Origin: Fictibacillus halophilus
Lineage (GTDB): Bacteria > Bacillota > Bacilli > Bacillales > Fictibacillaceae
Assembly: GCF_016401385.1 (NCBI RefSeq)
Contig: NZ_JAEACF010000001.1
Span: 2,480,001 to 2,544,000 of the forward strand
Direction of reading: 5' to 3'
Length of the DNA: 64,000 bases
Shown one piece after another: positions 54,685 to 63,650 of this stretch (the first letter of the stretch is position 1; every line of letters begins with the position of its first letter). The notes beneath the pieces are model-generated. The model was not told where the DNA came from and ran no database searches. It saw only the letters and a program-made list of their open reading frames with translations. Both the position numbers and the translations under genes were made by a program.

Positions 54685-55299
54685 TTATTTAAACCATCCA
54701 TTCGAATAGGAGCCTTTATTTTTAGGCTTGAAGATGATCCACGCAACAATACTAAGGATTACGATTGTAAATGCGAACAGACCAACCTTATGGATCACTT
54801 CCATAACTAAAGCCCATCGACCTGCAAGCTGATAGCCAATAACGATAAAGAACGAACACCAGAACATAGCGCCACTATAAGCGTAAAGTGCAAATTGTCT
54901 CCCATTTAAAGAATACATTCCTGCAAAGTAAGCAGTCAGGTGTCTTATTCCTGGCATAAAGTAACCAAAAAACAAAGCCGATTTGCCATACTTTAAAAAG
55001 AAATTCTGTGTTTTATCTATCTTTTCTTCAGAAACTCCAAATTTTGGTCCTACCCTTTTTAATAGAGGTTTACCACAGATGTTTCCAAAATAATAGCTAC
55101 CCGTTATACCTGTGATTGCTCCTAAAAAAGCACTCAATACAGCAGGCAGAGCTGGAAGATCTCCTGCAAAAATGAAGTATCCTACAGTGGCTAAAAGGAT
55201 CTCATCTGGAATAGGTAAGCCGATAATACCTAGTGCCAATAATAAAAAAATACCAAAGTAGCTATATTGATGAATGATATTTATTAAATCAAATTCCAT
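54685..55299 (-). CDS. DedA-family membrane protein
   Basis: 204 aa from ATG at 55299 (GGTGA 4 nt upstream). Four to five helices with the SNARE-assoc/VTT motifs: LGIIGLPIPDEILLATVGYF, FLGAITGITGSYYFGNICGK, FFGYFMPGIRHLTAYFAGMY. DedA proteins act in phospholipid or undecaprenyl-phosphate flipping. The DNA has a 36-nt in-frame extension upstream with no ribosome site. Confidence 0.9.
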   Translation of the reverse strand: MEFDLINIIHQYSYFGIFLLLALGIIGLPIPDEILLATVGYFIFAGDLPALPAVLSAFLGAITGITGSYYFGNICGKPLLKRVGPKFGVSEEKIDKTQNFFLKYGKSALFFGYFMPGIRHLTAYFAGMYSLNGRQFALYAYSGAMFWCSFFIVIGYQLAGRWALVMEVIHKVGLFAFTIVILSIVAWIIFKPKNKGSYSNGWFK

Positions 55300-55410
55300 G
55301 ACGTCACCAACTTCTTTTTTTACACCTTCTACCATTGTAACGATAAATTGGATGATTTGGAAAGAGAAAATTACATTTAAATATAATGTAGGTAGATTGT
55401 TACTATGTAT

Positions 55411-55944
55411 TTAACCCATGTGATCCTTACTAGTAGTAAGAATTACAGCTATGTCATCCCAAGCAAAGCATTCTTCTAATATTTGCTGCTTCCCAATCGT
55501 AATCTGTTCTTCATCTATCTTTTTCCCGCCCAAAGAAATATATGCTTGTTTTGATGGATTATCTTTTAATACCCATACGATCATACTCTTCTTACCTAAA
55601 GAAAGAAGTTCTTCTGAGAATCTTTTAAGCATTTTTGTACCGTGTCCTTTTAGTTGCACTTCTTTTAATAAATAAAAAGCATATACTTCACTCTCATATG
55701 GATGTTGTGATCTGATGGAACCTCCAGAAATAAATCCACAAAGCTCTTTATTTTCATCTTCTAAAACAAGTACGATGTGTGATTTCTGCATCAGCCATTC
55801 ACGCCATCTTTCTTCTCTTTCTGTGACCGACATCTCTAATAGATAGTCGTCATCTACTAGACCTCTATAAGATTGCTGCCAGCTTTTTACGTGGACTTTG
55901 GCTATTTCTGCTGCATCTGTTATTTGAGCTCGTCGTATGTTCAT
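55411..55944 (-). CDS. GNAT-family N-acetyltransferase
   Basis: 177 aa. GNAT fold: NIRRAQITDAAEIAKVHVKS, YAFYLLKEVQLKGHGTKMLK (acetyl-CoA loop Q/RxxGxG/A), WVLKDNPSKQAYISLGGKKI. Substrate unknown. ATG with GAGGAG. Confidence 0.87.
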   Translation of the reverse strand: MNIRRAQITDAAEIAKVHVKSWQQSYRGLVDDDYLLEMSVTEREERWREWLMQKSHIVLVLEDENKELCGFISGGSIRSQHPYESEVYAFYLLKEVQLKGHGTKMLKRFSEELLSLGKKSMIVWVLKDNPSKQAYISLGGKKIDEEQITIGKQQILEECFAWDDIAVILTTSKDHMG

Positions 55945-55984
55945 GTTTTCTCCTCACGATCATCTCTCTATTGTTTTGTTTGAT

Positions 55985-56899
55985 TCATACCCACCATTTA
56001 CTCTGTGGCAAAAGTGTTACAGGCAATTGAAACTTCTCTTCAAACCAAGATTTTAACTGTGTGCTGTGCACTAAATATTCGGAAGCAGAATGCGATACTC
56101 CGATTAAGCTCATTGTTGTTTGAGCGATATAGCTTTTCATCTGTTCATACTTCTTTTTACCGTAATCATTATCAATGTGACAGTGTACCTCTCCTGTTAA
56201 ATAAGCTTCTGCTCCCATCCTTTCCGCTTCGATCATCGCTTCTACTTTATCACCGCACCCGGCTACAATCGCAATTTTCGTTATGTGGTTATGGAAAGGA
56301 CCATGCACATCTGCATAAGGGATTCCGAACATTTCAGTAGAACGATGAATCAAGTTTTCTGTGGAAGTTGGAGCTATTTCACAAAGAATGCCACAAGCTC
56401 CGTTATCATCCTTCAACAGCTCTCCAATCACTTTTGCGTTTAGAGCTTCTCTCCATGCATCACTCGTGCTGATTTCGCGCGAATAATCGAGGGGTACATG
56501 AAGCGTAAACACTGATAAACGCTTTGTCTTCATCTGTTCGATAAAATGTGGAGGTATCGGCATAAAGCCTCTTCCCCATTTCCCTTTGGGATCTCCGCAT
56601 TCCATAACAATTGGGTGATGCATAAATAAAAGATCTCCCGGACTACTTTCAGATATGAATCTTTCTAATACTTCTTCTGTAGGAAACACAGCCGAAAATA
56701 CACGATTGACCTCTTCATCTCCTCTAAGCATGAGTCCATTGAACAGTTTTGTAAATTCGGGTTCAAACTCATCGCGCCAATCAAAATGGATTGGGTCGTA
56801 AACCATTGGAATATACCGACTGAACGCTGGATCTGTTCCAATTTTTCTATATGTAAAAAGTTCATCGATCGCATGATCTATTCTCTTTAGTTTCACCAT
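55985..56899 (-). CDS. NIF3-like (DUF34) metal-binding protein
   Basis: 304 aa. The two-metal site is visible: LLFMHHPIVMECG (HHP), FTLHVPLDYSR, IAGCGDKVEAMIEAERMGAE, YLTGEVHCHID and IGVSHSASEY. NIF3 proteins bind divalent metals and have been linked to GTP cyclohydrolase I type 2, but their role is unsettled. Longer than a minimal NIF3 by an N-terminal segment, without the YqfO central insert. Confidence 0.82.
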   Translation of the reverse strand: MVKLKRIDHAIDELFTYRKIGTDPAFSRYIPMVYDPIHFDWRDEFEPEFTKLFNGLMLRGDEEVNRVFSAVFPTEEVLERFISESSPGDLLFMHHPIVMECGDPKGKWGRGFMPIPPHFIEQMKTKRLSVFTLHVPLDYSREISTSDAWREALNAKVIGELLKDDNGACGILCEIAPTSTENLIHRSTEMFGIPYADVHGPFHNHITKIAIVAGCGDKVEAMIEAERMGAEAYLTGEVHCHIDNDYGKKKYEQMKSYIAQTTMSLIGVSHSASEYLVHSTQLKSWFEEKFQLPVTLLPQSKWWV

Positions 56900-56934
56900 C
56901 TTGTTTTCTTCCTTTCTGGCATGTTGTTACATAA

Positions 56935-57354
56935 TTAGTAACATTCTTTAAAATAAATAATCTCCGGATCTCCTTCATCTAAGTTATCGACAAAACCACT
57001 CTTCTTAAATTGGTTCTTGATAAAGGTCTTTTTCATAGACTCATTGGATTCATTTGTTGATGAGAATAGTTTGTTCGTGGGTGAAATCTTACTCATGTGC
57101 GCTAACAAACTACTGGCCAGTCCTTTTCTTTGATGAGCGGGATCAACCATGATGAGTGATATAAAACAGCAATCAAAGAAATGAGTGTGATAGATAAGAA
57201 ATGCAGCGATCTTATCTTCCTGATACATGATCAAACATCTTTCCTCTTTTATCGCCTGAACGATTTCTTCTTTTCGATGATCACTCCCTATCATTTTTTT
57301 ATCTAATTCTATAATTTTATAAAAATCAGTCTCTCTCGCATTCTGTATTTCCAT
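56935..57354 (-). CDS. GNAT-family N-acetyltransferase
   Basis: 139 aa from ATG at 57354 (AAAGGATGA upstream; two earlier in-frame starts lack one). The acetyl-CoA motif is VDPAHQRKGLASSLLAHM, preceded by FDCCFISLIM. Substrate unknown. Divergent from the following thiamine-binding gene. Confidence 0.82.
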   Translation of the reverse strand: MEIQNARETDFYKIIELDKKMIGSDHRKEEIVQAIKEERCLIMYQEDKIAAFLIYHTHFFDCCFISLIMVDPAHQRKGLASSLLAHMSKISPTNKLFSSTNESNESMKKTFIKNQFKKSGFVDNLDEGDPEIIYFKECY

Positions 57355-57426
57355 ATGTATCATCCTTTTGTTTGTCATTATGGTGGTGTTTGCTACAATA
57401 AAGAAAAAAGTTGAGGTGTTCTATAC

Positions 57427-57738
57427 ATGGCTATTGTAGATATTACGGTCATTCCAATCGGTACTGAGACTCCAAGTGTTAGTGAATATGTAGCTGAAAT
57501 TCAAAAAGTTCTTCAGCAAAACGAAGATAAGGTAAATTACCAGCTTACTCCGATGAGCACACTAATTGAAGGAGAACTTCCTGATCTCTTTCATGTAATC
57601 CAACAGCTTCACGAGGTTCCATTTTCAAAAGGCATTCAGCGAGTTGCCACAAACATTCGCATTGATGACCGCCGTGATAAAAAATCCACGATGGCCGGAA
57701 AGCTAGAGGCTGTCGAAGCTCGGATGAATAAGGATTAA
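57427..57738 (+). CDS. MTH1187/YqgV-family thiamine-binding protein
   Basis: 103 aa, whole of the small ferredoxin-like DUF77 domain: AIVDITVIPIGTETPSVSEY, YQLTPMSTLIEGELPDLFHV, GIQRVATNIRIDDRRDKKST. Members bind thiamine as tetramers. Monocistronic. Confidence 0.9.
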   Translation: MAIVDITVIPIGTETPSVSEYVAEIQKVLQQNEDKVNYQLTPMSTLIEGELPDLFHVIQQLHEVPFSKGIQRVATNIRIDDRRDKKSTMAGKLEAVEARMNKD

Positions 57739-57766
57739 GCCCTGACCTGAGTTAATATTTTGGGTA

Positions 57767-57825
57767 GGCGCTCGTATTTTTCGTATGGCGCTCGTTCAGC
57801 ATGCATTTCATGCTGCTGAACGAGC
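57767..57825 (+). repeat. GGCGCTCGT direct repeat and long hairpin
   Basis: GGCGCTCGT occurs at 57767 and 57787 (20-bp period). The second copy runs into GCTCGTTCAGCA (57790-57801), perfectly complementary to TGCTGAACGAGC (57814-57825), with an inner GCAT/ATGC. Only a short T-stretch follows, so terminator function is uncertain. Confidence 0.65.
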
Positions 57826-57854
57826 TTTCAATCAAGCAATGCAACCAAATTTAC

Positions 57855-57907
57855 AAAAAAGCTTACTCTAACAGGGCTAACCATCCCGCCGAGAGTAAGC
57901 TTTTTTT
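57855..57907. terminator. Bidirectional terminator after floT
   Basis: GCTTACTCT (57861-57869) pairs perfectly with AGAGTAAGC (57892-57900); A6 before and T7 after. Confidence 0.85.
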
Positions 57908-57909
57908 AT

Positions 57910-59475
57910 TTATTCTCCCTTTGAAGCTTTTACTTCTGCTTTTTCCTTTGTTGCTACTGCATTTGGTTCTTTTTTAGCAAATTCGATGCGAAGGTCGTCG
58001 ATGCTATTGCGAACATTCCCTTTTCCAGAGAAATTTTCCAACAGTTCTTTTACATCAATGCCGGATGAAGCTTTCAAAGATTCTTGAAGTGTGGACATCA
58101 AGTTTGTCGCATAACCTGTGATGCGGTTTGCTCCACCATTCTCACCGCCGCCTGTATCTACGACTGTAATTTTATCAATGTTGGAAAGTGGTGCTGCCAC
58201 TTGCTTCGCGTATTCCGGAAGCATCTTAATCATCATATCCATCATCGCAGCCTGACCATATAACTCGAACGCTTCTGCGATCTTTTGTTTCGCTTCCGCT
58301 TCAGCAAGACCTTTCAAGCGGATAACATCTGCTTCGGATTCCCCTTTTGCACGTTCCGCTTCAGCTCTTGAAAGTCCGTCTAGGCGTACCTTCTCAGCTT
58401 CGGCTTTTGCCATGGCTTCTACACGATACTTATGAGCATCTGCTTCAGCCACTTGCTTACGCTTATCGGCTTCCGCTGACTGTTCAACCGCATAACGATC
58501 TGCATCCGCTTTCTTCTTAACTTCTGAGTCGTATTGCTTTTCACGACGCAGAATCTCTTTTTCTTCAAGCTCGATCTGCTTTTGACGCTCGATGATCTTA
58601 ATCTGCATCTGTTGTTCAGTAACTTGCTGTTTTGCGATTGCTTCTTCTAGATGGTATGCCTGGTCAGCACGAGCTTTGGCAACATCTTGTTCACGGCGGA
58701 ACTCAGCAACTTTCAACTGATTCATCTTTTCAGCTTCTGCTACTTCTGTAGCGCGGCCTAACTCAGACTGCTTTGCTTCTTTATCTGCTTCAGCACGTTT
58801 GATACGCGTTTCTTTTTCAGCTTCTGCCATCGCCATGTCAGCGTCACGCTTAATCTGTGCGATACGCGGCTTACCAAGAGAATCTAGGTATCCATTCTTA
58901 TCACGCAGATCTTTGATCGTAAACGATACGATGATCAATCCCATTTTAGCTAGATCTTGAGAAGCTACACGTTGAACTTCCTGTGAGAATTTTTCACGAT
59001 TCTTGTAGATTTCTTCAACTGTCATCGATCCTAAAATAGATCGTAAATGACCTTCAAGAACTTCACGTGCTTCATTCTCACGATCTTCCTTCAACTTTCC
59101 TAGGAACTGCTCGGCCGCAGTCGCGATCTCACCGATAGAGCTTCCTACTTTAATGATCGCTGTTCCATCAGCCATAACGGGAACACCTTGCTCTGTATAT
59201 ACTTCTGGTGTTTGTACATCTAACTTACTCGTTAATAAACTAAGCGGCTTTGCCTGTTGAAAAACAGGAAGTACGAACGTACCGCCTCCACGAACGATTT
59301 TGATACGATTACCTGCTTCATCGATATTTACGTTCTTGCTTCCTAAGAAGCTTCCCGTTACGATCAATGCTTCATCTGGACTCGCCGTTCTATACTTTGT
59401 AATAAAAACACTAATAAGAGCAACGACTAAGAATACGGCAACCCCGATAACGATAAACAACGGTGAAAAACTCAT
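57910..59475 (-). CDS. floT: Flotillin FloT (YuaG)
   Basis: 521-aa SPFH/flotillin. N-terminal membrane hairpin (about 5-26, FIVIGVAVFLVVALISVFIT), SPFH domain, then a long Ala/Glu-rich coiled coil with repeated EA motifs (about 210-400, for example AEKETRIKRAEADKEAKQSE) and the flotillin C-terminus (AAPLSNIDKITVVDTGGGE). Organises membrane microdomains and affects signalling and wall synthesis. Follows yuaF by 15 nt in one operon. Length matches B. subtilis FloT closely. Confidence 0.96.
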   Translation of the reverse strand: MSFSPLFIVIGVAVFLVVALISVFITKYRTASPDEALIVTGSFLGSKNVNIDEAGNRIKIVRGGGTFVLPVFQQAKPLSLLTSKLDVQTPEVYTEQGVPVMADGTAIIKVGSSIGEIATAAEQFLGKLKEDRENEAREVLEGHLRSILGSMTVEEIYKNREKFSQEVQRVASQDLAKMGLIIVSFTIKDLRDKNGYLDSLGKPRIAQIKRDADMAMAEAEKETRIKRAEADKEAKQSELGRATEVAEAEKMNQLKVAEFRREQDVAKARADQAYHLEEAIAKQQVTEQQMQIKIIERQKQIELEEKEILRREKQYDSEVKKKADADRYAVEQSAEADKRKQVAEADAHKYRVEAMAKAEAEKVRLDGLSRAEAERAKGESEADVIRLKGLAEAEAKQKIAEAFELYGQAAMMDMMIKMLPEYAKQVAAPLSNIDKITVVDTGGGENGGANRITGYATNLMSTLQESLKASSGIDVKELLENFSGKGNVRNSIDDLRIEFAKKEPNAVATKEKAEVKASKGE

Positions 59476-59490
59476 AATAACCCCTCCAGT

Positions 59491-60024
59491 TTAATGAATA
59501 TATGTTTGTTCCACTTGCTCATAACGCATCACGGATACAACACCTTTTTGGATGTCGATGATCAACACCTTTTCTCCTTGAGAGATTGGTTTGTTATCCA
59601 TGCTTATAGCTGATTTCGATATCCTTCCGCTGATGCCTTCGATTAAGATTTCGCCGAATCCATCCGTCGGAACAGAAGTAAGTACGGTCCCCACTCTTCC
59701 TTTTAGATCTTCATCTCGATAAGCTAAAGATTCTTCTGAAGACCGGATCGGCATCAAGACGAAAACGTTTAATAAAGTCACGAGCAACAACGAAAGTAAA
59801 CTACTGAAAACCATGATGAACCAGCTGTTAATTTCCGTCATGATTTCTAACAAATACCCCGAAGCCGTCCCAATTGTTAAAAAGGATAAGATGAGCGATG
59901 GATGCAAAAAGTCCATAGCAGCATCAAGCATGTCACCAAATAGGATGTATACAAAAGTGATGCACCCAAAAACAATAAAGCTTCCTAAATAGATCGTAGA
60001 CAACGGATATCCGAATAGTTCCAT
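59491..60024 (-). CDS. yuaF: YuaF, NfeD-like membrane protein
   Basis: 177 aa from ATG at 60024 (AGGAGAG 6 nt upstream); the open frame extends 123 nt further without a site. Three to four helices followed by a C-terminal OB-fold (LKGRVGTVLTSVPTDGFGEI, GEKVLIIDIQKGVVSVMRYE) of the NfeD class. Partner of flotillin in B. subtilis. Its transcript starts about 150 nt upstream at a SigW promoter. Confidence 0.92.
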   Translation of the reverse strand: MELFGYPLSTIYLGSFIVFGCITFVYILFGDMLDAAMDFLHPSLILSFLTIGTASGYLLEIMTEINSWFIMVFSSLLSLLLVTLLNVFVLMPIRSSEESLAYRDEDLKGRVGTVLTSVPTDGFGEILIEGISGRISKSAISMDNKPISQGEKVLIIDIQKGVVSVMRYEQVEQTYIH

Positions 60025-60182
60025 AGTCTTCTCTCCTGTCTTCATATACTTTTTTATTACAAAACGATAAATCACCACACCCTTTTGTCGAATTTGATAT
60101 AACCTTAACAAAGTGAAACAAAAAAGATTGTAAAATTCTGTCGACAATAATTAATTTCCAATATTGGTTTTATATAGATATT

Positions 60183-60208
60183 TACGGATGTTTCAGAAAA
60201 AAGTTTCA
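60183..60208 (-). promoter_or_regulatory. SigW promoter of yuaF-floT
   Basis: On the minus strand TGAAAC, 16-nt spacer, CGTA: perfect match to the SigW consensus. A second TGAAAC lies inside the spacer. yuaF-floT is a known SigW operon in B. subtilis. Confidence 0.9.
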
Positions 60209-60256
60209 GTTAGTTAACAATTTTTTGTATAATTTTGTTAAAAGGAGTGGAATCCC

Positions 60257-60937
60257 ATGTATGAAGAGAAGTTGTGGCAGTTTTTAAACAGACAAGCTAA
60301 TCAAGATGATGCAGAGCCAATGAAAAAGTATATGCGCGATCAGTTCGAATTCTTCGGTATTCGTTCTCCCATTTTGAAACAAAGCATGAAGGAATTCTTA
60401 AAAGTAAATGGATTGCCTTCAAAAGAGGAATTACCGTCATTGATAAAAGAAGCTTGGTCTAGACCGGAACGAGAGATGCAGTATGCTACGTTTACAATAG
60501 TTGATAAATTAAAGAAGCAGATGACAAAAGAGGATATAGAATGGATCGAGTATACCATCGTGAATAAAAGCTGGTGGGATACGGTTGATCATATCGCTAA
60601 ACATATCGCGGGTTATTATTTGATGAAGTTTCCAGAAGAGATTCAACACGTTACGAAACGTTGGATTGAATCCAAAAATATCTGGCTTATGCGTTCGGCA
60701 ATTTTATTTCAACTCGGATATAAAGACAAGACCGATAAAGAGCTTCTAGCACAAATCATTAGAGATACAAAGTACGATGAAGATTTCTTTATCCGAAAAG
60801 GAATTGGATGGGCTTTAAGAGAGTATGCGTACACAGATGCCGATTGGGTATGGGAGTTCGTTCATACAGAAGAGTTAAGTCCACTTTCCTATAAAGAGGC
60901 GATTAAGAATATTAAAAAGACAAAGCAGCCGCACTAA
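60257..60937 (+). CDS. AlkD-type DNA alkylation repair protein
   Basis: 226 aa of ALK/HEAT-like helical repeats. Motifs FFGIRSPILKQSMKEFLK, REMQYATFTIVDKLKKQM, VNKSWWDTVDHIAKHIAGYY (Trp and Asp of the active site), NIWLMRSAILFQLGY and DEDFFIRKGIGWALREYAYT are those of AlkD glycosylases, which excise bulky cationic alkylpurines without base flipping. AAAGGAGTGG precedes ATG. Divergent from the SigW promoter. Confidence 0.92.
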   Translation: MYEEKLWQFLNRQANQDDAEPMKKYMRDQFEFFGIRSPILKQSMKEFLKVNGLPSKEELPSLIKEAWSRPEREMQYATFTIVDKLKKQMTKEDIEWIEYTIVNKSWWDTVDHIAKHIAGYYLMKFPEEIQHVTKRWIESKNIWLMRSAILFQLGYKDKTDKELLAQIIRDTKYDEDFFIRKGIGWALREYAYTDADWVWEFVHTEELSPLSYKEAIKNIKKTKQPH

Positions 60938-60948
60938 ACGAAGCTACA

Positions 60949-60983
60949 GAAACATCGGTAGATTTTCACCGGTGTTTCCTTTT
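60949..60983 (+). terminator. Terminator of the AlkD-type gene
   Basis: GAAACATCGGT (60949-60959) pairs with ACCGGTGTTTC (60968-60978), one mismatch, followed by CTTTTT. Confidence 0.85.
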
Positions 60984-61208
60984 TACCTTGCCTTAACTTT
61001 TTTATTTAATTAACTTCGTGATTCTCTAGACCCTATGATGATGCCACATCATACCCGTGACTAAATGGCATTCCTGCCGTTGTCATGACAACATTTGTCC
61101 AGTTTTTCATCATAGATAAACGAAAAGTCTACTAGTTCATTCATTGCGAGGCACAATCAAATCATAAAGTGCCATACAAGGACTTTGAATTTAATTTGCA
61201 AACATGTA

Positions 61209-61335
61209 GTGATTGAAGAGGAAGGGTACTGACTACGGCTAGGACGAGTGGGACAGGTGAGACCACTAAAGGCGCAAAGCGGCAGGGGGCTCACCGCCCG
61301 CCCCGCGGAAAGCATGTACCCTGGAGCGGAGATCA
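61209..61335. repeat. MITE-like palindromic element, copy 5
   Basis: Forward-oriented core: GTGATTGAAGAGGAAGGGTA, GGGACAGGTGAGACCACTAA, AGGCGCAAAGCGGC, GGGGGCTCACCGCCCGCCCC, GCGGAAAGCATGTACCCTGG and AGCGGAGATCACC. Diverged at both ends; arms not clear. No gene in 60938-61394. Confidence 0.8.
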
Positions 61336-61394
61336 CCGCCCCAAATCTTCTAATTAGGGACTTTTTCAGAGCCCTCCACTAAACGGCTGCTTCT

Positions 61395-62150
61395 TTATTC
61401 TTGAAGTTCTGAAACAACATAACGAATAGCATTTCGAAAAGAAACAAATGAAAGTTGATTCGTATGTACACCAAGAGATACCATATTTTTGACCATCTCC
61501 TTCGGAAAACCGCAGTACAATACATCTGCTCCCATCAACTTAATCGTATCTGTAAGCTTTTGAATCTCATGCCCCAGCTCAGGATCTGTAATGGTTGTTA
61601 CACCTGAAAAATCTAAGATTACATAATCTGCTTCATTGTTTAAACATTCTTTTAATAGTTTCGTAGTCAATGTTTCGAGTCTCTCAAGTGTAAGTTCACC
61701 AATCAGCGGCACTAACAGCGTATGGTCTGCGACTGTTTGAAGAATAGGTGTTGCTAGTTCATTAAGAAGTTCTCTTGTTCTTTCCGTTTCTTGTACGCGC
61801 TCCGTTATATCTTTCCACGTTAACAGATAGCCCCGTTTCTGATTCTTCACAAGAAGTTCCTTTACGATCAATCGTGCAACAAATTTATCAAAAAGAACGA
61901 TCTGCATATCGATCGGAAACTCACCTTTTTTCAACATCTCTTCTTGAAAAGATGTTTTGTGAAACCTACCGATATGTACACCAATAATATCTTCTGCTGA
62001 ATCTAGCTTCAGATAAGGCTTTAGCATTTGTATTAAATTCTTACTGCTAGTATTCATCCAGGAAATGTGAAGATCTTGATCTATATAAAAAATATTTTCA
62101 TCTAAACAATTCAAAGTGTCCTTAACCGTTTCTTCTAACTCATAAGCCAT
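61395..62150 (-). CDS. PAS-STAS protein, RsbR-like
   Basis: 251 aa. N-terminal PAS-like domain (about 10-115, DENIFYIDQDLHISWMN and KRGYLLTWKDITERVQETE) joined by a short helix (LLNELATPILQTVADHTLLV) to a C-terminal STAS domain (about 145-251). The linker LATPILxxxxxxLLxPLIGEL is the RsbR/stressosome signature. In RsbR two Thr residues are phosphorylated by RsbT; at the matching places this protein has DFSGVTTITDPELG (Pro after Asp instead of Thr) and LYCGFPKE (Cys instead of Thr), so neither site is kept. No RsbS or RsbT gene is adjacent. Confidence 0.82.
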   Translation of the reverse strand: MAYELEETVKDTLNCLDENIFYIDQDLHISWMNTSSKNLIQMLKPYLKLDSAEDIIGVHIGRFHKTSFQEEMLKKGEFPIDMQIVLFDKFVARLIVKELLVKNQKRGYLLTWKDITERVQETERTRELLNELATPILQTVADHTLLVPLIGELTLERLETLTTKLLKECLNNEADYVILDFSGVTTITDPELGHEIQKLTDTIKLMGADVLYCGFPKEMVKNMVSLGVHTNQLSFVSFRNAIRYVVSELQE

Positions 62151-62356
62151 GAGAAGCGCTCCCCTTTTTAAAGTCCTGTTCCTATCATATCCGAGATCAT
62201 CCTATTACTCTATAAAAATGACTAGAGATGTCCCAACAATGTAAGCGCTATCTAAATCTTTACAAAGAATGCTGTTGTATGATGTTCCAACTCCATGTAA
62301 AATGTCCATATCAAACATACATGTGTATTTTCCATAAAAACAAAGGGGCGGATAAA

Positions 62357-63649
62357 ATGGTTACTCACGTTTCAGTAGGACTCTTAGGTTTAGGAACTGT
62401 CGGCAGTGGTGTTGTTAGAATGATTGAAGGAAATCGCGAAGAATTACAGCACCGAGTTGGATGCCCTGTTTTTATTGAAAAAATATTAGTTCAAGATGTA
62501 GACAAAGAACGCCTTGTCTCTATTAACCATGAATGGTTAACACAGCATCCAGAGGATGTTATTCAAAATCCAAATATACAGGTTGTTATTGAAGTGATGG
62601 GCGGTATTGAATTAGCGAGAGAATATATCACACTTGCTCTTCAAAATAAAAAGCATGTGATTACGGCAAACAAAGATCTCATGGCCCTATACGGTGCAGA
62701 GCTTTTACAAGTAGCTCATGAGAATGAATGTGATCTCTTTTATGAAGCAAGTGTTGCAGGAGGCATCCCCATTATTCGTTCACTCGTCGATGGGTTAGCA
62801 TCAGACAAAATCACGAAGATGATGGGAATCGTAAACGGAACAACCAACTACATTCTTACGAAAATGGATAAACAACAGCGCAACTATGAAGAAGTATTAA
62901 AAGAAGCTCAAGACCTTGGGTACGCAGAAGCGGATCCCACATCAGATGTAGAAGGCATCGATGCAGCGAGAAAAATGGCGATTCTCTCAACACTCGGATT
63001 CTCCATGCACATCCACCTAGACGATGTAACGGTGTCGGGTATTTCAAAAGTTACACAAGAGGATCTTGAATATGCACGTCAGTTCGGTTATACGCTGAAA
63101 TTAATCGGAAACGCAAAAAAGGACAACGGAAAAGTGGAGATTAGTGTTGAGCCTACTCTCCTGCCTGACTCACATCCGTTAGCAAGTGTTCACAATGAAT
63201 ACAATGCCGTCTATGTGTACGGTGAGTCTGTAGGAGAAACGATGTTCTTCGGACCAGGTGCCGGACAGCTCCCAACCGCTACTTCCGTTGTTTCAGACTT
63301 AGTTGCCGTTGTAAAAAACATGAGACTTGGAGTGAACGGAAAAAGTGTTGTTTCTCCACAGTTCGATAAACAGTTAAAACAGCCGAACGAAATCGATGGA
63401 AAATTCTTTTACCGGTTGTACGTGAAAGATGAAGCAGGTGCTTTTTCTTCGATCACCTCACTGTTTGCATTGCATGACATCTCACTTGAAAAATTAATTC
63501 AAAGCCCTGTCGATCATAAAGGAGTTGCAGAAGTTGTAATCGTGACACACGGAACGAACAAACAGCAAGACAGCCACGTCTACAACCTGCTTCGGGACTC
63601 TGAAGTCGTACAAGAAATCAAAAGTCACTATCGTGTGGAGGGAGCTTAA
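62357..63649 (+). CDS. hom: Homoserine dehydrogenase Hom
   Basis: 430 aa from ATG at 62357 (AAAGGGGCGGA upstream); the frame is open 129 nt further without a site. NAD(P)-binding [19 protein letters not shown], substrate region [14 protein letters not shown] and [17 protein letters not shown], and a C-terminal ACT domain (about 350-430, [20 protein letters not shown]) for feedback control by threonine. Reduces aspartate semialdehyde to homoserine. Followed after 1 nt by thrC. Confidence 0.96.
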   Translation: MVTHVSVGLLGLGTVGSGVVRMIEGNREELQHRVGCPVFIEKILVQDVDKERLVSINHEWLTQHPEDVIQNPNIQVVIEVMGGIELAREYITLALQNKKHVITANKDLMALYGAELLQVAHENECDLFYEASVAGGIPIIRSLVDGLASDKITKMMGIVNGTTNYILTKMDKQQRNYEEVLKEAQDLGYAEADPTSDVEGIDAARKMAILSTLGFSMHIHLDDVTVSGISKVTQEDLEYARQFGYTLKLIGNAKKDNGKVEISVEPTLLPDSHPLASVHNEYNAVYVYGESVGETMFFGPGAGQLPTATSVVSDLVAVVKNMRLGVNGKSVVSPQFDKQLKQPNEIDGKFFYRLYVKDEAGAFSSITSLFALHDISLEKLIQSPVDHKGVAEVVIVTHGTNKQQDSHVYNLLRDSEVVQEIKSHYRVEGA

Positions 63650-63650
63650 T

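Noticed and set aside
62151..62356. T-box or riboswitch upstream of hom
   Set aside because: No T-box motif, specifier stem or terminator seen; the gap is short and unstructured.
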